Part shown: positions 46,401 to 60,137 of the stretch, piece by piece
How the letters are laid out: each line of letters begins with the position of its first letter
How positions within the stretch are numbered: position 1 is the stretch's first letter
Assembly (NCBI GenBank): GCA_014155875.1
Contig: JACEFZ010003503.1
Location: forward strand, 248,001 to 312,000
Source: Cepaea nemoralis
Taxonomy: Eukaryota > Mollusca > Gastropoda > Stylommatophora > Helicidae
DNA length: 64,000 nucleotides
Direction of reading: 5' to 3'
The notes under the pieces: model-generated
Seen by the model: only the letters and a program-made list of their open reading frames with translations
Database searches by the model: none
Told to the model about the DNA's origin: nothing
Translations under genes and position numbers: made by a program

Positions 46401-46623
46401 AAAATTGAACGAAACAACTAAATGTAAATGAATGTGACTAAATTGTGACAGACCAACCATGCAAAGATTGGATTGAGACTCACTGAATGACAGACAAACT
46501 GAATGTGACAAGACAATGTAGCACAACTAGCTGAACATGATGAGACTAACTGACTGTGACAAACTGAATGTAATGAAACAATGAAACTGACAAAGTAATA
46601 AAATGAGAAATGACAACACTAAC

Positions 46624-46721
46624 CATTTCTGGTCTGTGCCATTCCATCGATGGTTCCCTCCACATCCTTCTCTGTTTCTGCAAATGCCAGCATTAGAAGC
46701 TTTTGTTCCTCTGACAATTTT
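46624..46721 (-). CDS. dnaja3: dnaja3 internal exon, C-terminal domain end
   Basis: This 98-nt exon lies between CTATTTCAG and G|GTTAGT. It has one base to complete a valine codon, 32 codons, and one base out (phase 2 in, 1 out). It encodes KLSEEQKLLMLAFAETEKD followed by VEGTIDGMAQTRN. Human DNAJA3 has the same arrangement: L-T-x-x-Q-x-x-L-x-x-(S/A)-(Y/F)-A-E-x-E-x-D-V-E-G-T-V-N-G. The VEGT motif is characteristic of the Tid1 group and is not found in other DNAJA or DnaJ proteins. This makes the gene identification secure. Confidence 0.88.
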
Positions 46722-46789
46722 CTGAAATAGTTCAACATCACAAGGTTAATTGCTGAGTAAAAATTCAAGAATTAACATTGTAACAGTGA

Positions 46790-46935
46790 ACTGCAATGTA
46801 AAAATTCAAGAATTAACATCACTGCATTCTGTACATCTCCACATGTGCACCGTCTCCTTCTTCAGCAGCCAATGATGAGTTCCCATGCTGAAAGTACCAG
46901 TTCCAGCCTGATTCTTCCCCCCCCCCCCCAATTGA
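46790..46935 (-). mobile_element. I-like LINE 3' UTR fragment ending at poly(C)
   Basis: ACATCACTGCATTCTGTACA and TTCAGCAGCCAATGATGAGT match 10330-10410. A 12-C run follows at 46918. Confidence 0.6.
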
Positions 46936-47340
46936 GTGTCATCAAGGCCCTCTGCCCACACCCCACCGAATCAGCACCTCTAGGTGTGTTTAATTAGCAA
47001 CACAGAATCGCCATACAACAGAATCAATGACATAGCCACTCAGGACAAACCCACAGAAACTCAAGTCTCCCTCAGCAAATGTCAGCCACAAAGGTGTAAA
47101 TGCTGGTCATTGCATGAAAACACTAGTTGTAAACACGCTGTGCTGGATACATCCCCTGATTCATCCCTGCCAAAACTACACATAAATCTCAACTCAAGAA
47201 TCCTGAAACAAAATATCTCATCTTCTGTGTGTCTTCACTCAGCTGCCACTCATAAATATCAATAGGGAACCCTTTGAGGCCACTAAGACAGTTCATAAAT
47301 AAACACACATGTAATGTTTGCCACTTATAGATAGTCTTCA
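46936..47340. other. dnaja3 intron, nothing recognised
   Basis: No motif identified. Confidence 0.35.
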
Positions 47341-47344
47341 GGAT

Positions 47345-47800
47345 AATCTCTCTCATTTAGCAGGGCCTTTGCAGAACGTCGCTCTCATTATTGTGTGTTG
47401 AAAAGCCTCTCGATATTTTGCCGTCTCTCCTGTCTCGAGCCCCTTCATGCCGCAGGTGTCTGCAATGTCCTGTGTCCATCTTTGTGCTGGTTGATCCCTG
47501 TCTCTTCTACCAACAACCACGCCCTCCATCACTGTTCTCTCCCAGCCACTGGGATGTTTAATACGGCTACAGTATTTCAGTTTGCCAGGCATGACACAGT
47601 TTATGAGCCAGTGTTCTTCCATGTCCACATCTTGTCAATGTCAGTATTTCTCTTCATGTCCACAATATTCTAAGAACTCTGTATCTCACTTGAGCTCAAA
47701 AGTCCCAATTTTCTTCTTTAGTGATTGTGAAATTGTCCACGACTCACATCCACATGTTGCCACAACAAATCTACCTGCTCTCTGCTGAAACTTCAGCATT
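47345..47800 (-). pseudogene. RTE-like LINE C-terminal relic (family C)
   Basis: CGCESWTISQSLKKKI then, after shifts, GKLKYCSRIKHPSGWERTVM, RWTQDIADTCGM and MRATFCKGPAK. Confidence 0.75.
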
Positions 47801-48009
47801 ATCTGGACAGTAAATTCACACAAAGCCTTGCAAGATATGGATGCCTGTGCCTGCCCCACAATGAAGACAAATACAGGCTACCTCAACTCATTATGTGGTG
47901 GCCTAGAATATTCAAAGGCCCAACACTTTATACCCAATATATCAATCTTTACATTATTAATGGTTGCTGTCATACATGCTATGCTTTTTTGTTTGGTGTC
48001 ACTCACTTT

Positions 48010-48250
48010 GAACTCGAGCTCAGTTCATACAAGTGCTTCTACTATCAGCAGTTGCTACTATTGGTGAGTGCTATGGGCTAGTTTTGCGTGAGAGTTAGCT
48101 TTCCCTATTACCCATATTTCCTCGCCATCGGGTGAACCCTCTCCTACTTCTGGTGTGTACTTTAACTTGCATCCCCAAGTCAAGAATGAGAGACCACTAT
48201 GTAGTGTTCTGAAGGTAGAGTACGCTAAACCCCTCAGTCGTGCTGACTCC
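48010..48250 (-). mobile_element. tRNA-derived SINE family 1, diverged
   Basis: Body matches 24510-24775; promoter boxes eroded. Confidence 0.6.
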
Positions 48251-48879
48251 CATGTCTTCTGCAGTGTAACATTGTTACATTTTTTTAACCACCAAGGGCG
48301 TTTAGTTTAACCGACAGATCAACAACACGGCACACGGGTGTAACCCATACGTGCTCCGTTCTACTCCTAACTCAAGCCTGAGTCTGAAGAATCTCAGCTC
48401 AGTGCATGAACTTCATAGCACCGGCGAGGATCCTGAAATACTTTGGGTAGATTTTTAACTAAAAATTTTGCCCCGGCACCGCCGTTAGGCTACTGTTTTT
48501 ATATTTCCAACTGCCAAGGGATTTTATTTTACGTACCCAAACAACCACTAAACACACAGACTCCAGCCAGATTTACTTTTCCATTTCTCAACTGGAATGC
48601 ATCAATCTATGTGCTGAAGACTTTCCTTCCCATGATGGTAGGGTGTCTAGAATCTTGTTTCAACCCTTATTTTTTCTATCTTTTTCTTCATTAGAAGTAG
48701 AAGTTGTAATGTTCCAAATATGATCCAAGTGTCTTGCTGTCTTCTTTTCCCTATCTCTGTTATGTCTTTCAGCTATCTCTGTTCTTTCAGCATCAGCCTA
48801 AGAAGAGCTTTCTGGGCAGTCTTTATATAGGTTGTGTACAAGAATATATTCACTCCCATTTTGTTGTAGTTTTCCATCT
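48251..48879. other. no feature recognised
   Basis: A short stretch near 48295-48360 may be a weak I-like 3' fragment; the rest is unassigned. Confidence 0.3.
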
Positions 48880-49280
48880 CGTTTTTTGTTGTTGCTTGCT
48901 TGCTTGTGTTCGTTGGCTTGAGCTCCAACGCGAAGTCCTGTATGTCGGATGAAGGCATCCTGTTGTCCAACATCAGTGTGATGTCATACAGGACCTGAGT
49001 TTTGCGTGAGTATCCGTTGTCCCATGTCTGGCTTATTGGTGTGCAGACTGGTGGTTCCTCGCCGTACAGGCAGACACTCTCCGACTTCGGAGGAATCGGC
49101 GATCCTACTGACTTTAGCCAGGACCCCGAAGAGACCTGTTGCCCAGGACGCTCGACGAGGACGCGTCAATAGGTCTTGGCCAGTATTAACCCGGCCCTGG
49201 TGCCTTGGAAACACCTCTGCGTCCCTGTTGTTGCCAATCCGTCAATCTCTTCACCTCCAGGTATGCTGAAAATGTACAGG
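48880..49280 (+). mobile_element. ~400-bp repeat, longer relative of the insert at 28659
   Basis: GAAGTCCTGTATGTCGGATG...CAGGCAGACACTCTCCGACT is shared with 28659-28861 inverted. The right part (GCCAGGACCCCGAAGAG...) has no match here. Class unknown. Confidence 0.55.
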
Positions 49281-49384
49281 ATCCGGCGTCTCCCAGCTGT
49301 TTTGGATTTCTGCTGCTAATCAATTGCTTGTAGGGTATTTCTTGCTGTTTCTAAATCTCAATACTGTTTAATTGTTCTCGTTCT

Positions 49385-49670
49385 CTTGCTTTGAACACAA
49401 CCATAGTTCATACACTGGCTACTACTATCTAGTGCACTGGACTGATTTTTGCGAGTGGATTGACTTTTTCCTATCACCAGTGTTCCTTGTCATCAGGCGA
49501 ATCTACTTCAAATTCAGAGCTATTTGAATTTATGCCCCAGAGTCAAGGATGAGAAGTCAGCATTTTAGTCCGACTGACCGATGTAGAGGTTGAACCTGCT
49601 TACCTTGGCATCAGCACACCGGAAGTTTAAGAGCACGTGCTCTTAGCCATTCTGCTATGCTGACCCCCAA
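49385..49670 (-). mobile_element. tRNA-derived SINE family 1
   Basis: Body and inverted boxes as at 13640, 180 bp from the dnaja3 exon. Confidence 0.75.
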
Positions 49671-49852
49671 AGCCCTTTGTGAAATGCTATTTGGGAGGTA
49701 GCCTTACTATACTTTGACTAATTTCTTAAAAAAACCTCAATACTGCCAATTTGCACAGATGATACTTAATAAATAAAAAGCCTTGGTATAGATTTATAAA
49801 TAACAGAAACATGAGCTACTGATAATGTCTTCAGGCAGAACATTAGACTTAC

Positions 49853-49968
49853 ACAGGCACACGGATCTTCACGTGGATATAATGATCACCATGGCCATAG
49901 CTGTTTACTCTATAGATGCCTTTACCAGCCAGTTTGATGCGATGATGGGAAGATGTGCCAGGTGGGAT
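49853..49968 (-). CDS. dnaja3: dnaja3 internal exon, DnaJ C-terminal substrate-binding domain
   Basis: This 116-nt exon lies between TATAATTGCAG and GT|GTAAGT (phase 0 in, 2 out). It encodes IPPGTSSHHRIKLAGKGI and then YGHGDHYIHVKIRVP. The IPPGT...GKG(I/V)...GYGDHY(I/V)...KVP pattern is the hallmark of the second C-terminal beta-sandwich of class A/B J-proteins. The spacing agrees with human DNAJA3 (RINSYGYGDHYIHIKI). The downstream exon continues the V-K-L-S peptide in frame. The upstream intron is 10.9 kb, of which 9.46 kb is the LTR retrotransposon. Confidence 0.9.
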
Positions 49969-50364
49969 CTGCAATTATATATAATAAACAAAATCATGAG
50001 TGAAATATGAATACAGGCAACATGTTCTTCCTTCTCCTTTCCCCTTTTATTCCCTCATTGGGGTATTCGTGCTCCTATCTTTAGCTACGCCATGCAGCTT
50101 TGTCTATGCCTTCCTCATATTATTAATGTCTGTTTCTACTTCTCTTTTCTGTGAGTTTTTAGGTCTTCCTCTATTTCTTTTATGTATTTCTTACAAAGCC
50201 CTTTCTAGTTATACCATTCTTAGGTTTTCCTTTGTCCTATCTAATGTCAGAGTCTTTTCTCCACTTCTTGGATCATTGGTGTTTGTCTAGTTCTCCCCAT
50301 ATGCTATACGCTGCCCTAACATAATAATTATATGAACTGTTAATTCTTAGTCTTATTCTCCATA

Positions 50365-50585
50365 CACCTTCAGTTGTCAACATGAATATATCAAAAGAAA
50401 GAAGCAGTCAGCTTGAGCTTGTTATCTTCATAGAACTTGTTTTTAAAACGAAGGGGAATGGGCCAGTATAGTTTTCTCTGTTCTGTATATGCTGGACATT
50501 TATTTAGCCGTTGTTTTGATCAGTTCCACAGTTACATGCATTAGTATCTCTTATCTATTAACTAAAGTCATAAACATGGAGGATA
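50365..50585. repeat. dispersed repeat G
   Basis: CACCTTCAGTTGTCAACATGAATATAT...CCACAGTTACATGCATTAGT is paired with 60545-60785 across the LTR element, at perhaps 75-80% identity by eye. Confidence 0.6.
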
Positions 50586-51649
50586 GGCATTGAAATGGTT
50601 GGACCTCATGTTGGACTGGAAGTGTATGGTTCCGTCACCCTGCTACAGAGTGAGTGCGTGGCGCGACACTGTGACGAAACGCGTTTATCTGTCTTGGGTC
50701 GTCAAGATCCCGCACTATTTTGGCGCGTCATCGGGGACTTTCCCAGCTAAAAATAGACTGAGGGAAGCCGATGGAGGACTTACTATCTAGAATCTTCTCG
50801 AAACACCGAAATTCGAGTAACCCGTGATGCTTGGTATCGCTCTACATTCTCGTGCAGAGAGATCTAGAAACTCTAGGCGGGGAATGACGGTTTCCCGAGA
50901 AAGTATCTTTTCTCAAGAAGCACTCGCTTCTAGTGCGCATTGAGTTGGCACGAAGCGGGAATGTGGCTAAACCAGTCATTCACTTACTTGTGTTCGACGA
51001 GAACAGACGCAGGCCTGATGTGAGCCAATTTTTGTGTTGCGTCTCACCTCAACCATGATTCGGCTGACTGTTATGTAAAGGAAGCTGAGAAGCCCTTGAA
51101 CAGTTCGGAAGCTGACTGGAGATCTGGTTTCTTGTCATTCAGGTAGATATTTGTTTAAATCATTTAACTTTGTACGTGTGTTCCACACGCCATTGTTCTA
51201 ACCTCATTACCTATGCGGATGTCCTTGCATACTAATTAGCAAACCGATCGATAACGCAGGTGACGGTGAATCGTGGGTTTGTTTACCGTGTGCTCGCGAA
51301 TCAGCTGTTCGAAACGCCGTAATGTGATGTGGGCGATTTGGGTTCCAAATATATGTACCATATATTACCAATCGTTGCATCTATTAGATTGCTGTGTTAG
51401 AATAAAACATAGTTACTTGTGCCGGATGGAAACTTAGATTATGTCAGTCAGTTGCTGAAGCCAGACGAACGGTTAGAAAACCAGGTAAGTTGGTAGGTGG
51501 AGATTCAGACAAAATTGTGCTTAGTTACTAAGTAAAGGAAGAACTTAGTTCTGTGACACCAGGAATGATGTAACTATTGTGTAATAACTTAATAGTGAAT
51601 TCATTGTGTGGAACAGCGGATTTCTGTGGAAAGGTAAGTTGCTTTGGTG

Positions 51650-51650
<1 letters not shown>

Positions 51651-51719
<69 letters not shown>
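51651..51719. repeat. (AT)n in the 5' LTR
   Basis: Uninterrupted TA dinucleotide run of about 69 bp inside U3; much shorter than the equivalent run in the 3' LTR. Confidence 0.95.
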
Positions 51720-51723
<4 letters not shown>

Positions 51724-53225
51724 TGACATTGTGTGTATATATATTAGGTCATGGCATGTGATACTTCCTGGGGTAATTCCGAACGCCAAATAGCTTGACG
51801 CGTGATAATACTGCGTGCCGTCGCGATATAGATATGCATTCTGAATTCTTGTCTAAGCTACCTGTTTCTTTCATACTGGCGCTAGTGCGAGTGAATGCTA
51901 AGGTGCTGGAAGTATGGAAGGATGCAAGGAGGCTGTATGAGACTGGGGAAATATAGGATATGGGGGAAGTGAAAGCAAGTTATGAAAGTATGTGTTGGTA
52001 GGCCAAACCAACGATGAAGTTCAGTCTATGCCAAGGCTAAACCACTTGGGGAGGACAGAACTGGAACATTACCCTTGGAACATGTGGGGAACATGTATTC
52101 TCAAGAAGGCTTCTTGACTCTAAGGCAGAGTCTGATAAGAAGAGTTTGCTGTGGCGTGGGCAGGTGATCCCACCAGCAAACAGGCTTGTGTACATAGTGG
52201 ATGTGATCACGTCCTATTCCTATATCCCGAGGGATGGTATATTGATCAAGATTATGTTTCTTAATGTACATTGAGGATGTTAGGAACGAGTCCAGGGACT
52301 CTTTACCTAGTTGTTTAGTTCGATTAAATTAGAACTATAATAACAGCCTTGTACCACTACTGACGTTAGCGACGACTGGTAGATGATTAGGGATAGGTGA
52401 GACCCACGATCAGACTCGTCATTCTGAATGCTTGCTCTGTTTGACGGGCTGTTCTGTGAGGCCAGCTGACATTTGCAAACCCATGCTTTACTACTCGCCA
52501 TATAGAGATAATGCTTTGGTTATATGCATAACTAAGTAGCATGACTGAGGGTTGAGTAGTTATTGGTAGGATGCATGTGGACTAATGTTTGGGCTAGTAT
52601 ACTCTCACCGGTCGCTCTTCCTTTTCAGGAGTTTGCCTGTTGAGGAACCAGTCAACTATAATTGTTGTTGGCAGGAAACCACTTCGTGTGACACCGCGAA
52701 GGGTGCAGTTCTTTACTTATCACGCCAGACTCAACCACACCAGATACCCAATGTGATTCACCATGCGTGAAGGTTGCATCAAGAAATACAACTGCCCTGA
52801 AGGTGCACGTGTGGGAAGTGATGGTTTGTGATGTTTTTCGATTATATACGATACTCCGTTTCTGCCAGGAACATTTCAGCATTTTGAGTAATCATGCTCA
52901 ACGAGAGGAAACACCGGTCCGTCTATTATGACGGGGGTTCTGCCTAAACGCAGAAGTAACTGATCTTCAGACACTTGAATGGTTCTTTGGACAGCTCTAG
53001 GGGCAGGTCTTGAGAAGAACTACACCAGTTATTGACTTGTGGCAAGTGTAACCCGGTGGAAGGGACTATGGGATTATAGTCCAACCTGAATTGTTTCCGT
53101 GAAATAGATGTCTGATTCTATTAATGTACTGTCTCAGTATGAAGATATAAACTGTGTTCGAGAAGGACTCAGTAACATTTCAATAGCCATATCTGATTCT
53201 ACAAGCAGTGTGACTGTAAGAGACC

Positions 53226-53424
53226 ATTGAATTGGTCAGTGACATTTGTTCATCCATGTTCCTGTGATGTGATGAAGGGACCATTGAATTGGTCAGTGAC
53301 ATTTGTTCATCCATGTTCCTGTGATGTGATGAAGGGACCATTGAATTGGTCAATGACAGATCTGTTCTGCAGTGGGACTGTGCTGTGAGTGACAGACCAT
53401 TCGATTGGTCAGTGACTATTTAAG
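53226..53424 (+). promoter_or_regulatory. LTR core promoter: four ATTGGTCA boxes and a TATA-like box
   Basis: ATTGGTCA, an inverted CCAAT box, occurs at 53231, 53288, 53345 and 53404. Three of these sit in a 57-bp tandem repeat. TATTTAAG at 53417 is a likely TATA box, giving an expected start near 53446. The same array is in the 3' LTR. Function is inferred from arrangement only. Confidence 0.5.
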
Positions 53425-53799
53425 TTCATCGAAGTAACGAATACTTGGAGCCAAGTCCAGGAGGATGGTCTCCCAACCGGTATTGTTCGAGAACTGTATT
53501 AACAGTGACTCCGTGGGAGTGATATAGATGCAGTTGGTCCAGTGAAGTGTGGTCCAGCAGTGACTCTATTGTTGTGGATCCACGCTCTGGAGACGGAGTG
53601 GTCTCCAAGGTTCTAGTCATCTCACTGGAAGGAAGCTGGGTGAGTGGCGGACCGACTGGACAGGACATCTGCATCCAATCTACTTCTCAACTCGATGAAG
53701 ACAACTATATCTCTGATTCTGTCTCTACTCTATCTTCTATTTGTGTAAATAGATTCTTCTATCAGGATGTTCATTTCAGTTCTATATTCTCAAGGGTAG

Positions 53800-53805
53800 A
53801 ATAAA
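53800..53805 (+). terminator. LTR poly(A) signal AATAAA, 5' copy only
   Basis: AATAAA is followed by a TG-rich stretch. It lies in the 399-bp segment that the 3' LTR lacks. Confidence 0.5.
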
Positions 53806-54079
53806 CTTTATGTAAGTTGACTTGCTCTTTGTATAATGATTGAGTGTGGTCTCGGACGATGCCTAAGTGTTCATTGTTCCACAGGTGTAGGTAGTTAGTG
53901 GGGGTCTAGAATCTGGAGGGGCTTGTAGATGTAATTAACTAATATGAGATCAACCACAGAGTAAAAATGTGTATCTGCTTGTCCAACCCATGGGGCTAGA
54001 ATACACGGGAGTGCCAGAGACACCTCGGGTGTGGTTCACTCTCACTACCCAAGGTGAACTCGTCACACTCCATACAGAG

Positions 54080-54097
54080 TGGGGGCTCGTCCGGGAT
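54080..54097 (+). other. primer-binding site matching tRNA-Pro
   Basis: TGGGGGCTCGTCCGGGAT starts 13 nt after the LTR end. It is the 18-nt sequence known as the tRNA-Pro primer site of murine-leukaemia-type retroviruses, complementary to the 3' end of tRNA-Pro including CCA. Confidence 0.9.
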
Positions 54098-54313
54098 TAT
54101 TCCAAGATCTTTGTGTGTTGTAGACCTCTCACCTAGGGATAGGGACTTAGTCTTTATCCTCTACTTCAGTCTACATAAGATTCTACTACTTCTACCTATC
54201 TCCTAACTGTCTGACGGACATTTGTGTTGTGGTGATTAGTTAGTACTATTGAGTATTGATTCATTGTATTGCTTCACCCACACATACTTGAGTACCCACC
54301 TATCACAGTCAAC

Positions 54314-56770
54314 ATGTCTACCCAAGAGATAGACTTAGACAAAGTTCAGGAAACTGGACGTAAGTCTGGTCTTGAAGGAGATGCTTTGAAATCCTATGTC
54401 CAAGAGGTGGAAAGAAATTTTCGCCAAGAGGAAAGAGAGAGGAGGAGAGCAGAAAGAGAACTGGAAGCCAGTAAAGTGGCTCTTGAGGAAAAGAGGATAG
54501 CGGCTGATACTGAAATGAAACGGCTTGAGTTGGAAGCCGAGAAAGAAAAACGTGACCATGAGTATCGAATGAAGCTACTTGAGGCACAAGTGCCTGCTAC
54601 AGGTGTAACTGATGGAGCTATGGGAGGAGGTGTACCTCCTGGCTCAGAGTCAACCAGTAGATGTGACTACCAGGCTATGAAATGGCCTTTACAGTCGTTC
54701 GAACCCGAGAAGGAACGGATAGACCAATACTTAGAGAAGTATGAAGCCATGTCTATTGCAATGGGTCTAGACAAACAGAAATGGTGTTTAAAACTCTCCC
54801 AGGGACTCCGTGCCGAAGGTTATGAAGTGTACGCACGCTTGCCACCGGGTCTACAGAATGATTACCCGGCACTGAAAGCGGCTCTCTTGAAGAGATTCGA
54901 GATCACAGCGCACTCATACCGAAGGAAGTTTCGGACTGCAAAGCGGGAACCTGGTGAACTGTTTTCAGCATATAGTGTGAGATTGAACTCATACCTTCTT
55001 AAATGGATGGCCTTGGCCGGATTTAAGGAGGAGTATGAAAGTTTGCGTGAGTTGATGGTTGTAGATCAGATGCGAATGCAAATGTCTAAACCCTTGCAAA
55101 ACTTCTTAGGTGAGAATGGGGCTGAGAGATTGGATATAGTCACCAAGTTAGCCGAAAGATACGTTGAAGTCTATGGCGAGACTGGGGACACCAGTCCAAC
55201 AGATCCGAGATCGAAAGATACGGATCAAGGTAAGTCAAAGAAGAAGTCAAAGAAGACCAATGGTTCGGGAGAACCAAGTAAACAGGTAAACTCCTTAGAG
55301 AGGAACTCTAACATCAACCAAGGTAAGAATAGCCCACCTAGTTCTCCAAAGAGGAAGTGGAGTGAACGATGGTGCAAATTCTGCAAGTCCAGCACTCACA
55401 ATACGAGTGAGTGCAAGAGTAAAGCCAAGGACTTTCACTTTGCTTGTCTTGCAGAGGTTAGGGATAGACCGTGCAGGAAAGTGAAGTCGGTTGATGGGAA
55501 TGGAGAACCTCGAAGACCTCCAGTGGTTGAGAGAGTAGAAGTGAATGGGCAACAGGTGTCGTGCCTCTACGACACGGGATTGCAATTTTCAGCTGTAATT
55601 GCATCCCACCTGACAGGCCCAGAGCAACTCACCGGGGAGATGACGGAGATACAGCCAGCCAGTAGGAGTGCTGTGGCGTTACGTTGCCCGATTGCCAATG
55701 TGGAGATTCGGAGCAAGTACGTTACTGGACGCATTCAGGCGGCAGTAGTACCGGATCCTCTCTATCCCCTAATTCTTGGCCGGAAGTACGTGTTTCTGGG
55801 CGAACCAGAACACCCTAGCATCCATAAGTCTAGGCAGGTCAGAGATACAGAGGAAGAGGGTCTCGAAAAGGTAAGTCTCCGAAATACTCACCCGGATGGA
55901 ATGAGTAATGCTCGGAGCAAGGATGCGAAGGAGTGTCCTTGTTCAGAATGGTTGCCCAACAATGAAAACCCGTTAATTCAGGGTAAGTTCAACTCTGATA
56001 ACCAGTCACCGTTAATTCAGACTGGAACAGAGAAAAGGCAGAGGGAACGTAAGTTGGTTCCTGAGAGCTTCAGAGCTAATCTGCTGCGAACGATACATGT
56101 CAGGTCCCCAACCGGACATCTGACTGTAGGGACAACCAGTAAATGTCTATCCCGGTACTATTGGTGGCCGGGAATGACAGGCGACGTGTGCAGGTATATT
56201 AGGTCTTGTCCGGAGTGCCGTAAATGCACACCTGAGAAACGGACGAAGACGAAGATATCCTTAGAGGTTGGAGACCGAGTTCTGGTACTCCTCCCAATCG
56301 AGGGGAACGAATTCGAAATCGGGTGGCAGGGCCCATTCCTAGTGGATAAAGTGGGGCTCCACAAGCACTATGGAGTGGTGATCCTGGGAAAGTCTTCTAC
56401 TTTCCATTCCAGTCTCCTCATGCGCTATGAGGGGAAGCCCGATGATAAGTCCACCAGCCCAAGGGCGCAGAGATTCGCTGAAAGAACGGTTCGGGGTTCA
56501 GGTCAGGTAGCGGAAAGCCTGTCACACCATAGGAAGTCCTATATGTATGTGCAGGTACCTTCTTCGGTTCAGCCCGGTGCTCGGGGGAACATGACCGGCC
56601 AAAGGAACACCCGCAGTGCTAGCTACACTGAGAACCGTGGTCGGAAGAGGTGGGTTGTGTCAGAACAGACACAGACCCTTGGTCCCTCAATCCGACCGAC
56701 TGCAGTCCAGCTGGGTCCTCGAAAGGGGAAGCTGGAGTTGCAGAAGTCCAGTAAACTCTGGCAGGAATGA
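54314..56770 (+). CDS. fused Gag-protease-HHCC-GPF/Y polyprotein lacking RT and integrase core
   Basis: The frame is open from 54269. The preferred start is the second ATG at 54314 (MSTQEIDLDKV), because the preceding 15 residues look like leader. Residue numbers count from 54269. A charged coiled coil spans ~42-112. A capsid/SCAN-like segment follows at ~130-300 (PGELFSAYSVRLNSYLLKWM). A CCHC zinc knuckle has C369, C372, H377 and C382. A protease-like motif D435-T-G is followed by LQFS, with the late LILGR near 510. About 90 residues of filler lead to an integrase zinc-binding module H610-x6-H617-x29-C647-x2-C650. Only ~13 residues later comes a GPF/Y-like module (WQGPFLV near 686), then a basic tail to 833. 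RT, RNase H and the D,D-E core are missing in frame, with no stop. Confidence 0.9.
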   Translation: MSTQEIDLDKVQETGRKSGLEGDALKSYVQEVERNFRQEERERRRAERELEASKVALEEKRIAADTEMKRLELEAEKEKRDHEYRMKLLEAQVPATGVTDGAMGGGVPPGSESTSRCDYQAMKWPLQSFEPEKERIDQYLEKYEAMSIAMGLDKQKWCLKLSQGLRAEGYEVYARLPPGLQNDYPALKAALLKRFEITAHSYRRKFRTAKREPGELFSAYSVRLNSYLLKWMALAGFKEEYESLRELMVVDQMRMQMSKPLQNFLGENGAERLDIVTKLAERYVEVYGETGDTSPTDPRSKDTDQGKSKKKSKKTNGSGEPSKQVNSLERNSNINQGKNSPPSSPKRKWSERWCKFCKSSTHNTSECKSKAKDFHFACLAEVRDRPCRKVKSVDGNGEPRRPPVVERVEVNGQQVSCLYDTGLQFSAVIASHLTGPEQLTGEMTEIQPASRSAVALRCPIANVEIRSKYVTGRIQAAVVPDPLYPLILGRKYVFLGEPEHPSIHKSRQVRDTEEEGLEKVSLRNTHPDGMSNARSKDAKECPCSEWLPNNENPLIQGKFNSDNQSPLIQTGTEKRQRERKLVPESFRANLLRTIHVRSPTGHLTVGTTSKCLSRYYWWPGMTGDVCRYIRSCPECRKCTPEKRTKTKISLEVGDRVLVLLPIEGNEFEIGWQGPFLVDKVGLHKHYGVVILGKSSTFHSSLLMRYEGKPDDKSTSPRAQRFAERTVRGSGQVAESLSHHRKSYMYVQVPSSVQPGARGNMTGQRNTRSASYTENRGRKRWVVSEQTQTLGPSIRPTAVQLGPRKGKLELQKSSKLWQE

Positions 56771-57031
56771 TCGTTAAATCAGATCGAGACGGGAGCTCTG
56801 GTCCGCAAGACACTGCGAGATGCCCGATCGCAGTAGCGGAGTAGGCGTTGATCACCCGGGATACTGAATAGCTTGTCACCCCACCTAATGTGGTAAAAGT
56901 ATTCTATACAATATTGACGGGTTAGACTTCCTCACCCGCCATCCGGTCTCTAAGAAAGAAGAAAGAACGACATAGACAGCTTCTGCGTAGAAGTGGAACG
57001 ACGGGGTCGATCCTCTTAAAGTGGCGGCCTA
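56771..57031 (+). other. 3' untranslated part of the LTR element
   Basis: Noncoding sequence between the stop codon and the 3' LTR. No strong polypurine tract is seen. The bases just before the LTR, AAAGTGGCGGCCTA, are the best candidate. Confidence 0.5.
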
Positions 57032-60132
<3,101 letters not shown>

Positions 60133-60137
60133 GACAC

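Larger units (their letters stand above)
50670..54067 (+). repeat. 5' LTR, 3398 bp
   Basis: The LTR starts TGTGACGAAACGCG and ends GAACTCGTCACA. Using the TATA-like box near 53417 and the AATAAA at 53800, U3 is about 2.78 kb, R about 0.4 kb and U5 about 0.24 kb. U3 contains an (AT)n run at 51651-51719, two donor-like AGGTAAGT sites (51483 and 51635) and an acceptor-like CCTTTTCAG near 52620. It lies next to a perfect GACAC duplication on the left. Confidence 0.93.

Noticed and set aside
49006..49269. Arg-rich 87-residue protein
   Set aside because: It lies wholly in a mobile repeat shared with 28659-28861; no motif or conservation of frame.
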